From CAZTGZ01 sp964613385 (GTDB lineage: Bacteria > Bacteroidota > Bacteroidia > NS11-12g > UBA9320), in assembly GCA_964613385.1 (NCBI GenBank), contig CAZTGZ010000005.1, positions 1 to 64,000 on the forward strand: a stretch of 64,000 nt of DNA, in the 5' to 3' direction. Positions within the stretch are counted from its first letter, which is position 1. Each line of letters opens with the position of its first letter. Both the position numbers and the translations under genes were made by a program. The notes under the pieces were generated by a model that was not told the DNA's origin, made no database searches, and was given only the letters and a program-made list of their open reading frames with translations. This document shows positions 59,900-64,000 of the stretch, piece after piece.

Positions 59900-62274
59900 A
59901 CTTGTAGTTCGATGATGGTTACGCCGTCTCCACCTAATTCCGGTAGCTCCGAAAAAATATTCTGAACAACGGATTGGCTGCGAAAATAATTCCTAATCTG
60001 TTTTTGCAATATTCCATCTCCTTTTCCATGAATGATGCGCAAGCGATGATACCCCAACACATGAGCTTCGTCTAACCATTTTTCAATAAATTTCAGACAA
60101 GCTTCCGTTCTCATACCCCGCACATCGGCTTCAGGTCTGAATTCCTTTTGCTTTTCCAGCAAGTTTTCTCCGAGTTTTTGAACCGAATTGAGCCTTTTTT
60201 CTTCCGGATTCGCTTTTTCCAATTTGTTCAAAGATATCCGTGTCATCAATTGCCCATTGGTTATGGTTGCCTGATCTCCCTTTATTTCTGTTATTTCAGA
60301 TAATATTACGCTGCCTTTAATCCGCACAAAATCTCCTTTCTCAAAGGTGGATGATATGGGTTTAGAGTTCCTTTTTTCCCCTTGGACCGGAATGCCAATT
60401 TGTTTTCTCAGTTCATTTCGCCTGATCTCGAGATTTTTCTTTACAGCTTTCGTATTCTCTGAATTTCCTTTAGACTCTTTGATCGATTTAATTGTATGTT
60501 CTACTTCCCTGTTCGCATTTTCAATAATGGTTAATGCATTTTCCCTGGCCTGATCAATAAAGTTCTTCTTATGATCCTGAATTTGACCTTTTAATAGCTG
60601 ATATTCCTGAATAAGTCTGTCTGCAAGTATTTCCTTTCTTTTCAATTCTTCCAGCAGTACCTGGTAATGAAATTTGGATTCCTGAGCCTGAGCGAGGGTA
60701 ATATCCAGATTCAACATTCTCAAATCCGTGTATTGTCTGGCTTTTTCGATGATTTCTGCATCAATTCCTGCCATTTGAGCTGCTTCGAACGTATATGAAC
60801 TCCCTGCTATGCCTCTATTTAATGTGAATAAAGGCTTGAGAGCCTGATTATCATATCCCATGGAGGCATTGAATAATCCGGGAGTCGAAGAAGCTTTTTC
60901 TTTAAGCAGACTGAAGTGTGTTGTGACCACGCCCATGCATTGGCTCAATGATAACTCCTGTAATATAGCATAAGCCATGGGTCCTCCATAGGATGGATCA
61001 GTTCCGTCTCCTAATTCATCAATTAAAACGAGTGAATGTGTATTTACGTTTTCAAGAATGTGCCGGATATTCTTTAGATGAGATGTATATGTACTCAAAT
61101 GATCCTGAACAGATTGCGAATCTCCAATGACCATAAATATCTCGTTAAATACACTCAATGAGGAATCTGGACCTGCAGGAATGGGCAAACCGCTTTGCCA
61201 CATAAACTGAATCAATCCTATAGTCTTTAACGTAATGGATTTTCCGCCACCATTCGGACCGCTGATCACCATGATACGCTCTTCCGTATTGAGCAATATA
61301 TCCTGTCGAACAATTCCTTCCCCCTTATTTTTTAAAAACAAAAGGGGATGAAACGCTTGTCTTAAATTAAGTTGTTGATTTTGAACTATTTCGGGATTTT
61401 TAGCCTGTATAGATCGGCCAAATATTGATTTTGCCTGAATGAAATCCAACTGATTAATGGCTTCTGCCTGCGCTCCGATTTTACCTACAGCAGGTCTCAA
61501 ATCACGGCACAACTGTCTTAAAATTCTCTCCACCTCCCGCTTCTTTTCTGACTCCAGAATGGCCAATAAGTTGTTGGCTTCAATAAGATTTCCCGGTTCG
61601 ATATAGCAGATTCTTCCATTTCCAGATTCACCATGTATATAGCCATGTATTTTCCGGCGGTGTTCACTTAATACCGGCAAAACCGGTCTGCCATCTCTTA
61701 CCGTAACTTCTGTATCCGCCAATATTCCTGCTGATTTCCAATGGTCGTATTCTCTTTGAATTTTTTGACCAATTTCACTTCTGGCTCTTTGTAGCCTTTT
61801 TTCTATTAGACTCAGTTCCGGAGATGCCCCCGGTTTAATGTTTCCCTCAATATCCAGGACATTATTCAGCTTAGATAACTCTGAATTTAAATCTTCAATT
61901 CCTGATATATATACCCATAAAGATGGTAGTTCTTCTTTGAGGGTAGAAAGTGTTTTGTGGAGTGGTTTGAACTCCTGAATAACCTTTCTAATCCGATGCA
62001 GTCCATCTGTTTCCAGTACGGAACCTTCCATCGAAAGCATTGCCAAATCTCCTGTGATATCCGGCACAGCATTTTGAATGAGAATCTGCTGTTGTTGGAT
62101 CAACTTCATCATTTCCTGATTCTCCTGCATCCATCTATTAATGGTAGATTCATCGGTTTGCCAGTCCATAGACATGGCCAATTCTGAAGATTTCCGACAA
62201 AGGCACTGACCTGCGACTAAAAACCTTATTGAATCAAAGCCCAGCTTAATCGCTATCGAATCTGATGGCATCAT
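59896..62274 (-). CDS. mutS2: MutS2-family ATPase with Smr domain
   Basis: A 792-aa protein. It lacks the mismatch-recognition domain, has the MutS core and clamp, the Walker A ISGPNGGGKSITLKTIGLI, Walker B LVLIDELGDGTDPSYGG, a long coiled coil, and a C-terminal Smr nuclease domain (RGMRTEACLKFIEKWLDEAHVLG ... IIHGKGDGILQKQIRNYFR). MutS2 is linked to suppression of recombination and to rescue of collided ribosomes. Its start overlaps the DUF4296 gene (ATGA) and its end overlaps the thioesterase, so the run is an operon. smpB next to it supports a ribosome-rescue context. Confidence 0.92.
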   Translation of the reverse strand: MMPSDSIAIKLGFDSIRFLVAGQCLCRKSSELAMSMDWQTDESTINRWMQENQEMMKLIQQQQILIQNAVPDITGDLAMLSMEGSVLETDGLHRIRKVIQEFKPLHKTLSTLKEELPSLWVYISGIEDLNSELSKLNNVLDIEGNIKPGASPELSLIEKRLQRARSEIGQKIQREYDHWKSAGILADTEVTVRDGRPVLPVLSEHRRKIHGYIHGESGNGRICYIEPGNLIEANNLLAILESEKKREVERILRQLCRDLRPAVGKIGAQAEAINQLDFIQAKSIFGRSIQAKNPEIVQNQQLNLRQAFHPLLFLKNKGEGIVRQDILLNTEERIMVISGPNGGGKSITLKTIGLIQFMWQSGLPIPAGPDSSLSVFNEIFMVIGDSQSVQDHLSTYTSHLKNIRHILENVNTHSLVLIDELGDGTDPSYGGPMAYAILQELSLSQCMGVVTTHFSLLKEKASSTPGLFNASMGYDNQALKPLFTLNRGIAGSSYTFEAAQMAGIDAEIIEKARQYTDLRMLNLDITLAQAQESKFHYQVLLEELKRKEILADRLIQEYQLLKGQIQDHKKNFIDQARENALTIIENANREVEHTIKSIKESKGNSENTKAVKKNLEIRRNELRKQIGIPVQGEKRNSKPISSTFEKGDFVRIKGSVILSEITEIKGDQATITNGQLMTRISLNKLEKANPEEKRLNSVQKLGENLLEKQKEFRPEADVRGMRTEACLKFIEKWLDEAHVLGYHRLRIIHGKGDGILQKQIRNYFRSQSVVQNIFSELPELGGDGVTIIELQV

Positions 62275-62624
62275 TTACCGGAGAGAGAAATATCTGTTAA
62301 TTTGTCATCTGTCATATCCAGAATTTTGTGAAAATAATCCGGATGCCTTGAATAAAACGACATGGTGCTGTCCATTTGCCAGGATTCAATTTTATGAAAT
62401 TGATAAATGGCTCGATAACAGCTATCTATATAATTCCCGGAGACTAATCCGTTTTGTGATAAAACTCTGTAACTTCCTTCAGCCAGTCTTATATCAACCA
62501 AAACATCTGCAAATTTTTCCGGCTTCAATACCCCTTTGGGCGTGGATGGTTGTTTTTTACCACATGCCATCAGAAAACCGGTGATTAGAAATAAAAATTT
62601 TATTTTGCCTGCCCAAAAACCCAT
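62271..62624 (-). CDS. DUF4296 lipoprotein
   Basis: A 117-aa lipoprotein with a basic n-region, hydrophobic stretch and lipobox FLMAC (Cys21), followed by a helical domain: GVLKPEKFADVLVDIRLAEGSYRVL ... FYSRHPDYFHKILDMTDDKLTD. DUF4296 is a Bacteroidota family without known function. It is first in the mutS2 run and has a TAnnTTTG box at 62660-62653. Confidence 0.8.
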   Translation of the reverse strand: MGFWAGKIKFLFLITGFLMACGKKQPSTPKGVLKPEKFADVLVDIRLAEGSYRVLSQNGLVSGNYIDSCYRAIYQFHKIESWQMDSTMSFYSRHPDYFHKILDMTDDKLTDISLSGK

Positions 62625-62652
62625 GTACCTTATTCTTCTTTGATTGAAAGAA

Positions 62653-62660
62653 CAAATCTA
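62653..62660 (-). promoter_or_regulatory. -7 box (TAGATTTG) of the DUF4296-mutS2 operon
   Basis: A minus-strand TAnnTTTG match 28 nt before the ATG at 62624, in the 44-bp region shared with the divergent yggS gene. Confidence 0.45.
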
Positions 62661-62668
62661 CGAAACTT

Positions 62669-63322
62669 ATGATTGCTGAGACCATTGAGGCATTGAAAAA
62701 CGAACTCCCTTCCCACGTAAAACTTGTGGTTGTAAGCAAATTTCGAAGCTTCTCAGAAATTATGGAAGTTTACCAAACAGGACACAGAGCATTTGCTGAA
62801 AACAGGATTCAAAATCTTTTGGAAAGAAAATCTGAATTACCTGAAGATATTGAATGGCATATGATAGGACAACTTCAAAGCAATAAAGTAAAATATATAG
62901 CACCCTTTATTTCCATGATTCACTCGCTTGATGGTTTGAAGTTGGCCAGAGAAATTCAAAAGTATGGAGAGAAATACCATCGAAGCATTGATTGTTTATT
63001 GCAAGTACATATAGCCAGGGAGGAAACGAAATCCGGAATTCTTCCTGAGGAATTGGATAGGTTGCTTCAGGATACGGAATGGCAGCATCTCACTTATGTG
63101 AACATTCGGGGATTGATGGCCATGGCAACAAATACTCCTGACAATCAAACGATTACCGACGAATTTAACAGGGTACACGCGATATTCAATCATCTGAAAA
63201 ACACCTATTTTAAGGATAAAACAGATTTTGATACCTTGAGTATGGGCATGAGCGGAGATTATCCCCTGGCGATTCAGGCCGGAAGCACCCTGGTACGAAT
63301 TGGTAGTAAGATATTTCAATGA
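62669..63322 (+). CDS. yggS: PLP homeostasis protein, YggS family
   Basis: A 217-aa TIM-barrel PLP-binding protein that controls free PLP levels and has no known catalysis. The PLP lysine is Lys24 in VVVSKF (usually AVSKTK/VSKT). ENRIQNLLERK, WHMIGQLQSNKVKYI and the C-terminal SMGMSGDYPLAIQAGSTLVRIG (phosphate-binding) blocks are clear. The gene ends one base before the convergent lysA with no visible terminator. Confidence 0.95.
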   Translation: MIAETIEALKNELPSHVKLVVVSKFRSFSEIMEVYQTGHRAFAENRIQNLLERKSELPEDIEWHMIGQLQSNKVKYIAPFISMIHSLDGLKLAREIQKYGEKYHRSIDCLLQVHIAREETKSGILPEELDRLLQDTEWQHLTYVNIRGLMAMATNTPDNQTITDEFNRVHAIFNHLKNTYFKDKTDFDTLSMGMSGDYPLAIQAGSTLVRIGSKIFQ

Positions 63323-64000
63323 TTACCAGGACATCGGAACCTGATTCCGCAATAAATCTTCGATGGTTTCCCTTTTTCGGATTAAATGAGCCTTTCCGTT
63401 ATAGACAAGAACTTCACAGGGTCTAAATCTTGAGTTATAATTGGAGCTCATGGAGAAAGCGTATGCACCTGCATTGCAAATAGCTAAAATGTCTCCCTCC
63501 CGAACTTCATTCAGTTGTCTGTTATAGCCTAAAGTATCTGTCTCGCAGATATAACCCACAACCGAATACACGCGTTTATGCCCTTTGGGGTTTGAAATAT
63601 TTATGATTTGGTGATAGGCATCATAAAACATCGGGCGAATCAAGTGGTTTTGTCCGGAATCTACCCCTGCAAAAACAGTAGAAGTCGTTTGTTTCACTAC
63701 ATTGGTTTTTACCAAAAGATAACCCGCTTCACTTACGATAAACTTTCCGGGTTCGAACCATAACTCCAATTCCCTTCCATAGGTTTTACAAAACTTTTGG
63801 AAACTTTTGGATATCTTTTTTCCGATGCTCTTAATGTCTGCCGTGTAATCTCCTTCTCTGTAAGCAACTTTGAATCCGGAGCCAAAATCCAGAAATTGCA
63901 AATCAGGGAAATGAGAGGCCGCATCATAAAGCAAATCCGCTCCCTGCAAAAAGACTTCAGCATCCAGGATATCAGATCCGGTGTGCATATGTAGTCCGTT
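63323..64000 (-). CDS. lysA: Diaminopimelate decarboxylase, C-terminal part (runs off the window)
   Basis: The visible 226 codons are the C-terminal two thirds; the frame is open to the right edge and the PLP lysine lies outside it. GLHMHTGSDI, DFGSGFKVAY, WFEPGKFIVSEAGYLL, VDSGQNHLIRPMFYDAYH and CNAGAYAFSMSSNYNSRFRP are all typical of DAP decarboxylase (PLP phosphate, substrate and Cys-containing active-site loop). The enzyme makes lysine from meso-DAP. A methionine codon at 63986-63988 is internal, not the start. Confidence 0.93.
   Translation of the reverse strand, partial: NGLHMHTGSDILDAEVFLQGADLLYDAASHFPDLQFLDFGSGFKVAYREGDYTADIKSIGKKISKSFQKFCKTYGRELELWFEPGKFIVSEAGYLLVKTNVVKQTTSTVFAGVDSGQNHLIRPMFYDAYHQIINISNPKGHKRVYSVVGYICETDTLGYNRQLNEVREGDILAICNAGAYAFSMSSNYNSRFRPCEVLVYNGKAHLIRKRETIEDLLRNQVPMSW

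Overview
The window reads as chromosomal DNA of an uncultured or draft-assembled member of the Bacteroidota. The evidence is threefold. Three proteins end in type IX secretion (T9SS) sorting domains. At least eighteen genes or operons carry the Bacteroidota -7 promoter box TAnnTTTG just upstream, with little sign of Shine-Dalgarno sequences. The gene families (TonB receptor with carboxypeptidase-like domain, DUF4296, START-like, BFN-UVR protein, serC-serA-DUF1015) are typical of that phylum. Kdo synthesis, LptF/G and a TonB receptor show an outer membrane with LPS. Two runs of N and two one-base frameshifts (one in the essential valS) show that this is draft sequence. The class within the phylum cannot be fixed from this window.

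Layout. 1-3517: end of a 2-oxoacid dehydrogenase E2, then kdsB and pyrG. 3514-9776: GT39 glycosyltransferase with PAP2 phosphatase, small hypothetical proteins, tRNA-Lys with its terminator, an acetyltransferase-like protein and a nucleoside phosphorylase. 9838-18589: a tandem Usp protein, an orphan membrane-fusion (adaptor) protein, then a tightly coupled parE-parC-alkB-eamA run. 18549-23969: an XRE regulator with a three-site operator, a DUF6580 membrane protein, the serC-serA-DUF1015 operon and a BrkB/YihY membrane protein. 24018-24564: tRNA-Ser(UGA) followed by a tandemly duplicated structured repeat of about 167 bp that copies the tRNA 3' end. 24565-31679: receiver-only response regulator, arginase, DUF58 protein, thioredoxin, an M23 lipoprotein, a histidine kinase, a cyclase-family hydrolase and a frameshifted GT9. 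31686-37125: a heme/iron-acquisition-like locus made of a lipoprotein with HmuY-like repeats, a TonB receptor, a T9SS-secreted tandem HmuY-like protein and a divergent PchR-like AraC regulator. 37148-43456: thioredoxin reductase, a transglycosylase-like protein, a compact ATP-grasp/NRDE/DinB/NAD-binding cluster and a coiled-coil protein pair. 43479-51344: rplU-rpmA, rplS, valS, an LptF/G-type permease, a GT4 and dnaN. 51464-53516: two T9SS cargo proteins. 53583-64000: thioesterase and TPR proteins, etfBA, BFN nuclease, a lysozyme-like protein, then a long minus-strand run (DUF4296 lipoprotein, mutS2, hotdog thioesterase, smpB, fadD), yggS and the C-terminal part of lysA.

Most of the window is housekeeping. 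The best candidate for something less described is the HmuY-like/T9SS/TonB/AraC locus: heme-binding-type domains are duplicated in both a lipoprotein and a T9SS cargo protein around one receptor. Second are the structured repeat at tRNA-Ser, the three-site operator at 18918-18976 and the ATP-grasp/NRDE/DinB cluster. I saw no CRISPR array, prophage, transposase, toxin-antitoxin pair or defence island.
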